Source: Heliocidaris erythrogramma
Taxonomy: Eukaryota > Echinodermata > Echinoidea > Camarodonta > Echinometridae
Direction: 5' to 3'
NCBI GenBank assembly: GCA_025617745.1
Contig: CM046858.1
Span: 46,395,697 to 46,459,696, forward strand
DNA: 64,000 nucleotides
Part shown: piece by piece, positions 11,496 through 22,149 of the stretch
Numbering within the stretch: the first letter of the stretch is position 1
Layout: each line of letters starts with the position of its first letter
Program-made: the position numbers and the translations under genes
Notes under the pieces: model-generated
Told to the model about the DNA's origin: nothing
The model's input: only the letters and a program-made list of their open reading frames with translations
Databases searched by the model: none

Positions 11496-13569
11496 GGGGT
11501 CATCCCTATAGCTAGAAGGTCCGATAGTTAGTGGGTCCGATAGACCGACACCCAATAGATAGAAGGTTCGATAGACCGAATGTACGAGAGGGTCCAGTAG
11601 ACAGAAGGTTCTATAGACCGAATCGGCAGGAGGGTCCGATAGTCCGAAGGTTCTATAGATCGAATGACCAACAGGTCCGATAGTCAGAAGGTCCGATAGA
11701 TAGAAGGTTCGATAGCCCGAATGTACATGAGGGTCCAATAGACAGAAGGTTCTATAGACCGAATCGGCAAAAGGGTCCGATAGTCCGAAGGTTCAGTAGG
11801 GGTCCGATAGTTAGAAGGTCCGATAGACCGACAATAAATACATAAAAAGGGTAAAATAGTGCATAAAATGATAAGTGGGTAAAAAATAAGTGGTTAAATT
11901 AAGTGGGGGCGTTCCAACCCAAGAAAAAACAAAAAAGGAAGAGGCTGAAAAGGAGAGAAGAAAAGAAAAGAAAAGAAGTGAAAAAAAGAAGAAATCAGAA
12001 AGGAAAGAGAAGAAAACACAAATTCAAAAACTTCGCTCACTAGCATTATTAGGGTTATTTACTAATGCCCATTATATTTTCATCATTGATCTTAGTTATT
12101 AATATAATCGCCATATTTATGTATATAAACCAATGCCAATTATATTAATAAGTCATATTCTTATGGAAGTTATTTGATTTGAATCTCTTGAATCTCTAGC
12201 TAATGTTATGCTATTTTGCTATTCAAAGAATGTTAGCAACATAACTGAAAGGAATCGAGCGGCAAGTTGACCTAAAGGGGCTAAAGAGATGAATTTTCAG
12301 AAATAATGGTCTGTGACCAATAGTCTCTTCCCAATATGAGAACAGAAGAAGACGATAACATGTTACACATATTATGAGAACGGAATAACAATACGCTAGA
12401 ACCTATTCTCAGGATACAAAATTCTTCTTTTTTTCTTTCTCAAGAAACAATCAAGAGACTAGGCCTAGACTGTTTCTTGCAGCAAGCACCTCTTACGTCC
12501 TGCAGCAACAAGAAGCCCGAATATAATAATATTCGGGCAGTGAGGTATCCCGCCAAAAAGAAATGGTGTAATTTACCCGACAGAGTCCACAGACTAAAAT
12601 TTGCCACATAGCTTGTAGGAAAATATCACCTGACAACTGGAAAACAAATGGAAGCGCCCCCTCCCAAGAAGGTGGTAGGGCCTAATTGAAATTCATTTTT
12701 ATCGGTCAGAATCTTTTGTTGTCAGAATCTTATCTTTTGTTACTTTGAATGAAAATTGAACTATAAATTGTGCACCCCATAAGATTTCTTTGTTGAAAAG
12801 ATAACACTTTGGTTAGAAGGGGACGCCCTTTCCTCAGCTTGCTCCACTAGAAAAAAATGCTTCGGGCATGATGGGCCTCGGGGCTTTAGTGTGACCATAT
12901 AATTAGATTAGATTTCCATGTTTAAAAAAATGGTCAGCGTTCCCCATTGCCAATACATCGGTTTAGTGGCAAAATTAACCGGGGGGGGGGGGGGGCTAAG
13001 CTGCATGGGTGGACCTCCCCCGCCACACGGTGATGATGATGATGCTCTGATAAAAATACTTTTGACATGTTGAAAATGTATAAAACAAAACTTTAAAATA
13101 AGTTCCCCATTTAAAAAAAAAAAATTTTGGGAGGGGAGGGTGGGCCTACACACCTAGTGCATCGGTTTATTACAATACACATAGAAGAAGATAAGGCATT
13201 ACCCTTTTCCTTTTATGAGATAAAACTATTAAAAACTTATTGTATCCACTTTACCTTTTTTACGTTATTGTCGGTCTATCGGACCTTCTAACTATCGGAC
13301 CCCTACTGAACCTTCGGACTATCGGACCCTTTTGCCGATTCGGTCTATAGAACCTTCTGTCTATCGGACCTTCTGACTATCGGACCCCATTGAACATTCG
13401 ATCTATAGAACCTTCGGACTATCGGACCCTCCGACGATTCGGTCTATAGAACCGTCTGTCTATTGGACCCTCTCGTACATTCGGTCTATCGAATCTTCTA
13501 TCTATTGGGTGTCGGTCTATCGGGCCCACTACTGTAACTATCGGACCTTCTAGCTATAGGGCTGTAACC
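11496..13569. mobile_element. Complete foldback-type element, 2,074 bp
   Basis: Long terminal inverted repeats (~340 and ~310 bp: 11496-11835 and 13262-13569) consist of the CTATCGGACC minisatellite in opposite orientations, ending in CCCTATAGCTAGAAGG and its complement. GATAAAAT flanks both sides (11488-11495 and 13570-13577), an 8-bp target duplication. The right boundary is confirmed because homology with the copy at 1-1421 stops at the same base. The middle has no transposase; a small AG-rich ORF near 11890-12100 looks fortuitous. It lies in an intron of the sphingomyelin synthase-like gene. The superfamily is uncertain. Confidence 0.85.
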
Positions 13570-13824
13570 GATAAAATATGGTAGTGATATATGCATGTCA
13601 ATATCTGAAAGGGAGGTAATCTAACAAATTATGTATATGGGGCTTACCCGTTTATATTTGGACTTTAGTCGAGTAATTTATGACAACCAGCCTGCACCGT
13701 TTTCTAAGCAATAGTCAACAGCAAGATTTGCTCTACATTAAATGATCTATATGAACGGATGATTCAAATTTACCTAGAAAAAAGAGAATTCTCTGAAGGC
13801 TTTAATCAAAGGACTTTGAGTGGG

Positions 13825-14283
13825 GTAACCTCGCTAGCCATAAGGACCGCTATTCATAAGGACCACTTATTCATAAGGACCGCTATCCATAACGAGTGAG
13901 TGTGTAATTGTGTGTGTGTAATTGGGTTTTTACAGACGTGTATCAATCAGATATGATTATTTACGTCTGGGATCGACCTTTAACGTCACCATCCGAAAGA
14001 CGTGACTCAGTCTCGAACCTGGGTCCGCTGAATCAGTTTATAACTTCCACTGGTAGCTGGATTACAGGCGCACGCCACAACGCCCAGTTAACGAGTGACT
14101 AAATGAATAGCGATTTTGAATGAATAGCTGTCCTTCTAAATAGCGAGCAAACCATAGACAAATTACCTCGCTATTCATAAGGACCTCAATTCATAAGGAC
14201 CACTATTTATAACTATTCATAAGGACAACTATTCATAACGCGTGTTAAATTAATAGCAGCCCTTATGAATAGCGAGCGGACCC
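13825..14283. repeat. Hairpin-type element (TCGCTATTCATAAGGACC), copy 1, split by a SINE
   Basis: Alternating forward and reverse copies of CTCGCTATTCATAAGGACC and AATAGCGGT-type arms make an internally self-complementary element. The SINE at 13900-14088 sits inside it, flanked by TAACGAGTGA on both sides. A related copy without the SINE is at 30662-30903. Confidence 0.75.
13900..14088 (-). mobile_element. 7SL-like SINE, copy 1 (complete, with 10-bp target duplication)
   Basis: On the minus strand the 189-bp element starts ACTGGGCGTTGTGGCGTGCG, continues CCTGTAATCCAGCTACCAG and later has GGACCCAGGTTCGAGACTGA. The first block resembles the 5' domain of 7SL RNA/Alu (GGGCG.GGTGGCGCG..CCTGTAGTCCCAGCTAC); the second resembles the Alu B-box region (GAGCCCAGGAGTTCGAGAC). 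The 3' body (GTCCCAGACGTAAATAATC..ACCCAATT) is not 7SL-like and ends in an AC-rich microsatellite, as expected of a LINE-derived tail. Target duplications TAACGAGTGA lie at 13890-13899 and 14089-14098. The 7SL origin is inferred by eye. Confidence 0.72.
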
Positions 14284-14765
14284 CCTTTGAGTAATGATTA
14301 AGGATTCTACCCGAAAAATAAATGTCTTTTTTTGTTTCACACACACTGTCGGAGAAGATATCTATTTATCTTAAACAATATGACCCATAGCTTGGAGGCC
14401 TTTGATGGATCTTGAGACACAGGTTCTCCAAAACTCTCTGTCTTAAGCTGTTCTAGAAGATAGAGTGCATTAATTAATGATGCCATTTGCTTTCAGCAAT
14501 ATCTTGCCAAAGATATAGGGTTGGGAGATTTGGGTTATGTTTAAGAGTACAACATACTGCGATTTATAATCTTCGGTCGAAATATGCCAATGGTGAATTT
14601 ATGATTTTGGCTAGTAAAATATTGACCGCGGAGAAATTATGACCGAAGAATGTGTCATCATACATTCCGCGTATACGGTACTCAAAAATTTACCATCTCC
14701 CCCTCCCCCCCCCCCCCAAAAAAAGAAGATAGATGAATGAATTTCTATTTCTTATATCCATATAG
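14284..14765. other. Intronic sequence before the next exon
   Basis: No further feature recognised apart from a C-tract and A-rich run at 14700-14725 upstream of the acceptor. The part up to 14434 is duplicated at 20913-21258. Confidence 0.5.
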
Positions 14766-14916
14766 GACATGGATACCCGATCTCAGAGATTGAGTATCGC
14801 CTTTTCAGTGTGGATGAAATCAGGATCTCGTTTAAGTGGAATCAAAATGTGTGGAGATTACATGTTTAGTGGACATATAACGTCTCTTACGCTGGAGAAT
14901 CTCTTCATCATGGAAT
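14766..14916 (+). CDS. sgms-like: Sphingomyelin synthase-like protein, exon with first catalytic His
   Basis: The exon is bounded by a TCCATATAG acceptor and a GAAT|GTGAGT donor. It encodes DMDTRSQRLSIAFS.., then GSRLSGIKMCGDYMFSGHI and TSLTLENLFIME. The M-C-G-D-Y-x-x-S-G-H motif is the family signature carrying the first histidine of the catalytic triad. The usual GHT is GHI here, the only visible departure from the motif. It starts in phase 0, matching the exon at 10597-10714, and leaves one base (T) that joins AT of the exon at 17148 to give TAT, a Tyr, as in the family's E-Y-(T/S)-P-R. The intron before it is 4.05 kb and contains a foldback element and the 7SL-like SINE. Confidence 0.9.
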
Positions 14917-15129
14917 GTGAGTAGATTGAGAAACCTAGTCAAATAGTATGCAGAAAATAATAATTATAACAATAATTAGGATAATAATAATAATAATAAT
15001 AATAATGATGATGATTATAATATAATTTACCTATCTGCGACTTAAGGCGAAACCTAACAATAGGTTTATTCCGTCACAATAGAAATTGGACGTTAGGGCG
15101 AAACGAACGTGGGTTAGGGCGAATCCTAA

Positions 15130-15313
15130 CAATAGGATGAGATATTCCATTCTTCACGTGATATAATTGTTATTGTTTAGATTTGACATGTATAATATAT
15201 TGCTTTATATTTATGTGTTACGATGTCATATTTATTTGTTTTGCCTTTTCAAAGTTTGTATTCATTTGTATTATGTTGAAGAATGAAATAAAAATGAATT
15301 GAATTGAATTGAA
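15130..15313 (+). mobile_element. LINE 3' end with GAATT-repeat tail
   Basis: AT-rich 3'-UTR-like sequence ends in AAATGAATTGAATTGAATTG, the same tail type that ends the LINE at 23995. No coding part remains. It lies in an intron of the sphingomyelin synthase-like gene. Confidence 0.55.
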
Positions 15314-15339
15314 AAGGTTTGGCCTTAAGTTGCAGTTAG

Positions 15340-15809
15340 AGTTATAATAATAATAATGACAATAATAATAGTAATAGTAATAGTAATAATGATAATAATA
15401 ATAAAAGTATAATAATGATAATGATAATAATGATAATGATAATGATAATAATAAAACAATAATAATGATAACGATTATGATAATAATAAAACGATAATAA
15501 TGATAATAATAATAAATCGTTACAAAAGTAATAATGATAAGAAGAAATAGAAGAAGATGAAGAAAAAGAAAGAGAAGAAGAAGAAGAGGGGGAATCATCA
15601 TCATCATCATGACAACAACAATACAACTCTTACCATTACTACTACTACTACTAGGCCTACTACTACTACTACTACTACTAATAATAATATACTACATGTG
15701 CTACTACTACTAATACTACTACTACTACTACTAATATACTACTACCACTACTACTACTATACTACATGTACTACTACTACTACTACTACTACTACTAATA
15801 TACTCCATG

Positions 15810-15844
<35 letters not shown>

Positions 15845-16021
15845 TATACTACTACTACTACTACTATACTACTACTAATATACTCCATGTACTACCACTA
15901 CTACTACTACTACTACTATACTACTACTACTACTACTAATATACTACATGTACTACTACTACTACTACTACTACTATACTACATGTACTACTACTACTAC
16001 CACTACTACTACTACTACCAT
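15340..16021. repeat. Microsatellites: AAT/GAT-rich then (CTA)n
   Basis: 15340-15600 is AATAATGATAAT-type repeat followed by a GAA-rich stretch; 15640-16021 is almost pure CTA repeat broken by ATACTACATGTA phrases. Long poly-Thr/Leu/Tyr and poly-Ile/Leu frames across it are microsatellite translations. It lies inside the 2.23-kb intron. Confidence 0.9.
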
Positions 16022-17147
16022 TCCGGGAATTTATAGAGCCCCCATATATAGTATACGAGATGGGTATAAATCAGGATTTTCTCAGCAAGATTTATCGTCT
16101 GCTAGCGATACCAGGGGGCTGCCATTTTCTTAATGATATTTTAATCCGAACGCAAGATTGTCTTTCTTCCTGATACAAAATTCCATTTGAGATTTAAAAT
16201 ATTTAACAGATATATACATATATTCTAAGAACGAAAATGTGTTTTATATTTCTTTGAAAATTACGATTTTAGTAAATATCAATCTATTTTCTTGATACTA
16301 TGACGTACGTGACGGAGCGAATTAATTCAAATTTATGGATGATGACTTTCCAGAGCTTTAATAGTGACAACATATGCATTCACATGCTTTGAGATAATGG
16401 ACTTCAAAAGTCAGAATGCGTGTTGTATAAATATATGTTCTGCTCTGCCAGGCAAGACCAAGATATTGATTTCTAGTTAGAAACACAGGAGAATTTAAAA
16501 AGAAATCTACTTTTAAAATAAATGTATACACCTGTTATTGTATTTTCCATCATATATGGGGCTTTTTTATATAATGAATAGAAGGAATTTAGTTCGTGGA
16601 TTAAAAATATCTTCCTTGCCGGAACGGTCTCCCATGGTTCATGTACAACTCCATGTCATCAAGAAAATGGCAACCCCCATGAAATGTTAGCAGATGATAC
16701 CGTGTACTAGAATGTCTTGATTTAAACCCTTTTCTGATATTTTATTTCTAAAGTGATACAGGTCAATGATTAAGAATATATTACACCTTTGAACATAAGT
16801 ACATTTATATTCTAGTGTTAATTCTCCTTTAAAGTTAGGCAGAACGATCTATCACCAAGCACTGGGCCAGCAGAGCACATGGTCTCTCGGGCAGATATTT
16901 ACCTGCTTTCCGCAAATTCGCACGAGGCTTAAAGAGTGTAAGCATGTCTGTGATGTACATGTACACAGGAGCAGATCCATGCATTGTTTTCCATGTTAAT
17001 AGAATAATAAGGTGGGCTGTACTTCAAGTACACACTACCTTATATTTTTTCTACGAATTGGGGTCTTTGTTATTATTATTATTAAAATCAAAATAGATTT
17101 TATACTTTCTGATATAGGCCTATGCCTATTTCTTTTTATCTCTTCAG

Positions 17148-17446
17148 ATACACCGAGGAAATTCTTTATCATACGTCTCATGACTATCGCTATCAACATC
17201 CTAGGTTCTATTGTGATTATCATCGGCAGGGGACATTACACAGTCGATGTCGTCGTCGCCATCATCATCGTTTTCGTAGTCTTTCATTATTATCATGCAC
17301 TCACGAGCCTTTACGTCTTAACAAATAGCAGCGATAAACTGCGTTGGTTTCCGTTCTTTTGGTATTTTGAGCGCAATGTTTGCCATACTGTGCCAAATGA
17401 GTACGAAATCCCTCGTCTCTTGAATGTGCTTACCAGAAAAGATTGA
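17148..17446 (+). CDS. sgms-like: Sphingomyelin synthase-like protein, last exon
   Basis: It follows the acceptor TTTTTATCTCTTCAG. The exon encodes (Y)TPRKFFIIRLMTIAI.., a membrane segment, GRGHYTVDVVVAII with the second His and the Asp of the catalytic triad, another membrane segment ending FHYYHAL, then RWFPFFWYFERNVCHTVPNEY and a TGA stop. The H-Y-T-x-D-V motif and the aromatic Y-F-E-(R/K)-N-V..VP tail are diagnostic of sphingomyelin synthases and the related SAMD8 ethanolamine-phosphoceramide synthase; these cannot be separated here. The longer open frame running upstream to 17012 is intronic. The three exons give ~188 residues, about the C-terminal half of the protein. Confidence 0.92.
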
Positions 17447-18781
17447 AAAACTTACTCTCAATTTTCATTTAACATTAGATTGGGTTCATGTACACTAAGA
17501 TCTAATTATTGGCATTTGGTATATCATCGCGATGTTACGGTGGAAGTTGCTAAACAACAAAGCCCGTCCAATCACAATGTTAGTAAAAATCACTAAGCTG
17601 GGATCGTAATATGACTGACCTACTATGTACACTTGACTTTCCTGAAATTCATGGAAAACTATATTTTTTCAGGCCTTTCTCATTTCGGGGAGGACATTAC
17701 GAGGACCAAGATGACCTAGAATCAGAAGTAGTATAATATGCCTATATGGCAAAAACCTTAAAGATTCTTTTTTTTTATCAATGAAAATATAAAATATTTA
17801 ATGAAATATAAATTATTATTAGAAGAAGGCGAGAATCAGCTGCCCCTCCATGAAACCATGCAGCCCAAACATTCACCGGATAATTTTCCATTATCATATT
17901 CAGTCCTTAAATTCCCTTAAAATCTTCAACAGTTCAACTGTTCAATATCGATAGTTGTGTTGCGTGTTTGATCTTTCGTGGCCAATGCTGGCTCTTCAGT
18001 TGTTCAAAAATTTCTTTGATAGTGATACCCCAAAAACTTCATGGCGTTAACTTTTACCATAGGGCCGCGATATTGAAACTCAGCGATCTTTTTCTTCCTT
18101 GTTGATGGGGGAGGGGAGGGTTAACAGATCACAATAGGTGATATCGAATCTCCTTCAAATTCTAAAACATTAATAAAGGTAACTGGCCTGGAAGCGCAGA
18201 AAATAGGGTTTCCTGATAAATAAACAGTTGCCTTCAAAATAATGCTAAAAAGTGCATGTTTTATCATTTTACTTTTCCCTTGTTTTCTCGTTATGTAGTG
18301 TTGTCAATGGCTTTGAAATAACTTCCTTTTCTGGAAATATGGGCGCATTTTGACATCGAAAAAGAGTCCTGTGTTACATCTTCGTAATACAGAGTGGGGT
18401 GAAATTGATAACAGTACTAGTAACTGATACATGTACATGATGTGCTATGTCTGAAATTTCTAATAAATTATTTTAGTGCCTTGATACTTAGTGCTTTTGT
18501 TCACGTGTTTATATGATTTGAGGAATGTTGATAATAATAACAAAATATATTATGTTTAAATATATATGTCAAACATTGTACATATCTAAGTTAGCCTTCT
18601 GGATATGGGTAAGAATTAAATGAATGTTTATTTACTTACTATTATGATTTTCAAATGTCTTTTGATTGGTGTTTGTATTTTTGTATTTTCTTTATTTCTC
18701 CTTGCAAAATTAAAGGTGCAGTGAATTCACTATCATCTTGTTTTAAGCATAAAAGGATGATACTAAGAACTAGGGGTTTAG
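17447..18781. other. 3' flank of the gene; no further gene seen
   Basis: AT-rich sequence that should contain the 3' UTR. No repeat with clear boundaries and no coding exon was recognised, and I could not pick a polyadenylation site with confidence. Confidence 0.5.
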
Positions 18782-19353
18782 AATTAAAATTCCTCCCATC
18801 AAGCTTCTTCGTTTACTAACCATTGTCTACGGCGGACCGTTTGAATATTAATGAGTCAGAAAGAAGAGGATCTTGGGTATTTGATTCCAGTTCGTCGTGA
18901 CTTGGCCGTGAACCAGAATAGCCTGGTGGTTATGTCGCTGCCCGGCAAGCAGTAGATGACAGGTTCGAATCCCGCTGGTTCCAATTTTTTCTGACTTGTG
19001 TTTTCCATTACAGATCGAGCATACGATCTTTAACACTGGGAGTAAAATGCCTAAAAATTTGTTTACAAATTAAAATTCCTCCCATCAAGCTTCTTCGTTT
19101 ACTAACCATTGTCTAATGCGAACCGTTTGAATATTAATGAGTCACAAAGAAGAGGATCTTGGGTATTTGATTCCAGTTCATCGTGACTTGGCCGTGAACC
19201 AGAATAGCCTGGTGGTTATGTCGCTGCCCGGCAAGCAGTAGATGACAGGTTCGAATCCCGCTGGTTCCAATTTTTTCTGACTTGTGTTTTTCATTACAGA
19301 TCGAGCATACGATCTTTAACACTGGGAGTAAAATGCCTAAAAATTTGTTTACA
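18782..19353 (+). repeat. Tandemly duplicated 286-bp unit containing a tRNA-like SINE head
   Basis: Two nearly identical 286-bp units (18782-19067 and 19068-19353) each hold a 72-nt tRNA-like segment (18910-18981 and 19196-19267). That segment has an A-box-like TAGCCTGGTGG, a B box GGTTCGAATCC and perfectly complementary 7-bp ends GAACCAG/CTGGTTC. The anticodon-position loop reads CCGGCAA, and the T stem is poor. It is a tRNA-derived SINE or pseudo-tRNA rather than a working tRNA. Confidence 0.75.
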
Positions 19354-20170
19354 AATTTCAAGTACTTTAGAATGTAATTGTTAAATGTCAACAGATTCTC
19401 AAAAGATCGGTAATGCCGTTAATTATTTTTGTTGGTGTAAATATTGGTTCTAGTTCAAATAATCTCGGACCCCAAAGCAATATCAACTCCAGACAGTATC
19501 TACTTGAACGAAACCCAAACTCGTTTTTTATGTATCCTGTTACGGATAATAAAATATGTAATATTGTAAAAACCTTTAAATTAACAAGGCCCCTGGATTA
19601 GACGAATGCTCCCCAGATTTTTAAAAGTTGTTATTGATCTAATATGTAAAACCACTGTGTAAAACCACGTATTTAATTTATCACTTAATACCGGTAAATT
19701 CCCAGAAAAAATGAAATTAGCAAGGGTTACCCCCATTTTCAAAAGTGGAGTCAAAGAACAAGTTAACAATTACAGACCTATTTCAGTACTCTCTGTTTTT
19801 TCTGAGATTTTGGAACGTATAACTTACATCAGAACATATAATTTCATAAATCAATTTGGCATCCGAAATGACCACTCAACACAACTTTCACTTTTGGAAC
19901 TTACCAACAAAATAACTGATGCGTTTGAAGACAATTCAATCGCAACGGTGTGTATTTATTGATCTGTCAAAGGCCTTTGACACTATTAACCACAACATTT
20001 TACTGTCTAAACTTAATTATTATGTGGGACTGCATAGTCGTCATCAGTGTACCATTTATAATTCTTCTCACTCAGACTTTGTGCCTCAGAGCTGTCTGTT
20101 AGACCTCCTTCTTTGAATTTGTTTGTAAATGACATTTACCGATCATCCGATCTACTATCTTTCATTCTTT
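19354..20170 (+). pseudogene. LINE (CR1/L2-like group) reverse transcriptase, 5' part
   Basis: Frames give APGLDECSPRFLK, KLARVTPIFKSGVKEQVNNY, RPISVLSVFSEILERI, then FIDLSKAFDTINHNILLSKL (RT motif A) and the start of the Y-A-D-D motif near 20165. The order is that of a non-LTR retrotransposon RT. Stops and frameshifts (for example near 19955) show decay. The YADD codons are split by the hAT element at 20179 and the frame resumes at 22150. Confidence 0.88.
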
Positions 20171-20383
20171 ACGCTGATCAGGCGCCTGGGAACGATTTTG
20201 TTACACACAGAGAAATTTTTACAAAAATTATGTAAAAAGTTATGTTAAATAGGAACTCCATAACCTTTTTTGTAAAATTTACATAACAAAATGTTTTACA
20301 AAAATTATGTAAATTGTTTTGTTAAATAGGAACTTGTGTAAATTTTAGCTAACAAAATATTCGACGATAATTATGTAAAATGT

Positions 20384-20651
20384 CATGTTAAATATAGATA
20401 CTTAAAATTCATGTGTAAATTTTACCTAACACATGGTTGGGCAAATTCAGTTGTCCAACCTAGGTTAAAAAAAATTAAACCTGCTTGTTATGTCTTTTTG
20501 GGTCTTAAATTATCATTCATGTTAAATATAGATACTTAAAATTCATGTGTAAATTTTACCTAACACATGGTTGGGCAAATTCAGTTGTCCAACCTAGGTT
20601 AAAAAAAATTAAACCTGCTTGTTATGTCTTTTTGGGTCTTAAATTATCATT
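20384..20651. repeat. Perfect 134-bp tandem duplication
   Basis: CATGTTAAATATAGATACTT..TTAAATTATCATT occurs twice back to back, at 20384 and 20518, without visible differences. This implies a recent event. Confidence 0.9.
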
Positions 20652-20726
20652 CATAATTCATAACATATCCTAATATCCTAATCCTAATTTAATTTATCCT
20701 ATATCTTAACCTATCATATCTAGTTG

Positions 20727-20912
20727 GTGTGTGTGTTTGTAATTGGGTTTTTACAGACGTGTATCAATCAGATATGATTATTTAACGGGTCTGGGACCGA
20801 CCTTTAACGTCACCATCCGAAAGACGTGACTCAGTCTCGAACCTGGGTCCGCTGAATCAGTTTATAACTTCCACTGGTAGCTGGATTACAGGCGCACGCC
20901 ACAACGCCCAGT
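20727..20912 (-). mobile_element. 7SL-like SINE, copy 2, with co-copied 5' flank
   Basis: Near-identical to the SINE at 13900-14088, but followed at its 7SL-like end by 346 bases (20913-21258) that also follow copy 1 at that locus. After 21258 comes GCCCAGT, the same 7 bases as the SINE head, then CTAGTG, which resembles the CTAGTTG preceding the element at 20720-20726. The arrangement suggests that flank and SINE moved together. Confidence 0.72.
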
Positions 20913-21258
20913 TAACGAGTGACTAAATGAATAGCGATTTTGAATGAATAGCTGTCCTTCTAAATAGCGAGCAAACCATAGACAAATTACCTCGCTATTC
21001 ATAAGGACCTCAATTCATAAGGACCACTATTTATAACTATTCATAAGGACAACTATTCATAACGCGTGTTAAATTAATAGCAGCCCTTATGAATAGCGAG
21101 CGGACCCCCTTTGAGTAATGATTAAGGATTCTACCCGAAAAATAAATGTCTTTTTTTGTTTCACACACACTGTCGGAGAAGATATCTATTTATCTTAAAC
21201 AATATGACCCATAGCTTGGAGGCCTTTGATGGATCTTGAGACACAGGTTCTCCAAAAC
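20913..21258. repeat. Copy of 14089-14434 (flank of SINE copy 1)
   Basis: It begins with the TAACGAGTGA duplication that belongs to SINE copy 1 and runs through the hairpin-type repeat to GGTTCTCCAAAAC, where homology stops. Since TAACGAGTGA is a target duplication of copy 1, the sequence moved from the 13.9-kb locus (or a sister copy of it) to here. Confidence 0.8.
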
Positions 21259-22149
21259 GCCCAGTCTAGTGCAAGCTTTTATATACCCCTTATACTTTTT
21301 TATGCATTTGGTGACAGTTAGTGAAATCGGGCCACCCCAAACCATACGCTACTAAAAATTCATGAATATTCATATAAGTGTTTTCCCCAATATTGGGGGG
21401 AAAGTACGAAAATGCATATTTTACAAAACCATTTGCAAAACATTTTACTTAATGACGACAAATTACATTGTGCATGTTAAATAAACTTAACGAAATTGGC
21501 AATATTGCAAAATCTTTATGAAGAAATATCTTACAGCGTTATTTTGCAAGATTTTTTCAGTCAGTTTTACATAACTGTGTATCAAAATCATGTTAATGTC
21601 AACTGACATTCGTAAAATGTATTTTATACACAATAGTTTACAAAACATTTCACTTAATGATGGCTTTCAACATCTGCATGATAATATTCCCTTTAAAAAC
21701 ACTTGTACTTAACACATTTTACATAATAGGAATTTCTTTTGCAAAATGAATTTTACTTAAATAGTGCTAAGTAAATGTTACATAAAATTTCACATTTTGC
21801 ATGACACATAATATGCGAAATGTAATTCATTACAAATATTTAGTAAAATACTACATAAAAACATTCATTTCAGACAATTTTACATGTATTAAGTAAAAAT
21901 TTTACAAAAGGAAGTTTACGTAATGAAATATTAAGTAAATATTTCTCTGTGTGTACTGGAGGTGCTGTGAGCCAAAAAAATTAGGTCCTCAGCATTTTAG
22001 TGTCTCCTCTTCTGTCCAAAATTCTCTGACAAGCAAAAAAAAAAAAGAAGAAAAAAGGTCCTCAGCGTTTTAGGGTCTCTTTTTAACTACTTAAAAAAAA
22101 ATTGCAAGGGATGCTGTAGCACCCCGCACCCCCGGCTCCCAGGCACCTG

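Larger units (their letters stand above)
20204..21952. mobile_element. TA-flanked (Tc1/mariner-like) non-autonomous element
   Basis: Ends CACACAGAGAAAT and ATTTCTCTGTGTG are inverted repeats flanked by TA on both sides, which fits a Tc1/mariner-type target duplication. The interior is rich in TTACATAAAA and TTTTACATAA phrases in both orientations. It holds a 134-bp perfect duplication and a SINE-containing segment. No coding region is present. Confidence 0.72.
20179..22149. mobile_element. Non-autonomous hAT element inside the LINE, 1,971 bp
   Basis: Terminal inverted repeats CAGGCGCCTGGGA and TCCCAGGCACCTG are flanked by the 8-bp duplication ACGCTGAT (20171-20178 and 22150-22157), the hAT hallmark. 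Removing the element and one duplication restores the LINE's Y-A-D-D-T-N-L-L-Y reading. There is no transposase ORF. Most of its length is a second element nested inside. Confidence 0.9.

Noticed and set aside
15557-16036. Long poly-Thr/Leu/Tyr open frame
   Set aside because: Translation of a CTA microsatellite; no codon structure other than the repeat.
17012-17147. Upstream extension of the last sphingomyelin synthase exon's open frame
   Set aside because: A polypyrimidine tract and CAG acceptor lie at 17130-17147, and the split Tyr codon joins perfectly with the exon at 14766-14916, so this part is intron.
18910-18981. Functional tRNA gene
   Set aside because: Both Pol III boxes and the acceptor stem are present, but the T stem is mispaired, base 33 is C, and the unit lies in a duplicated SINE-like context.
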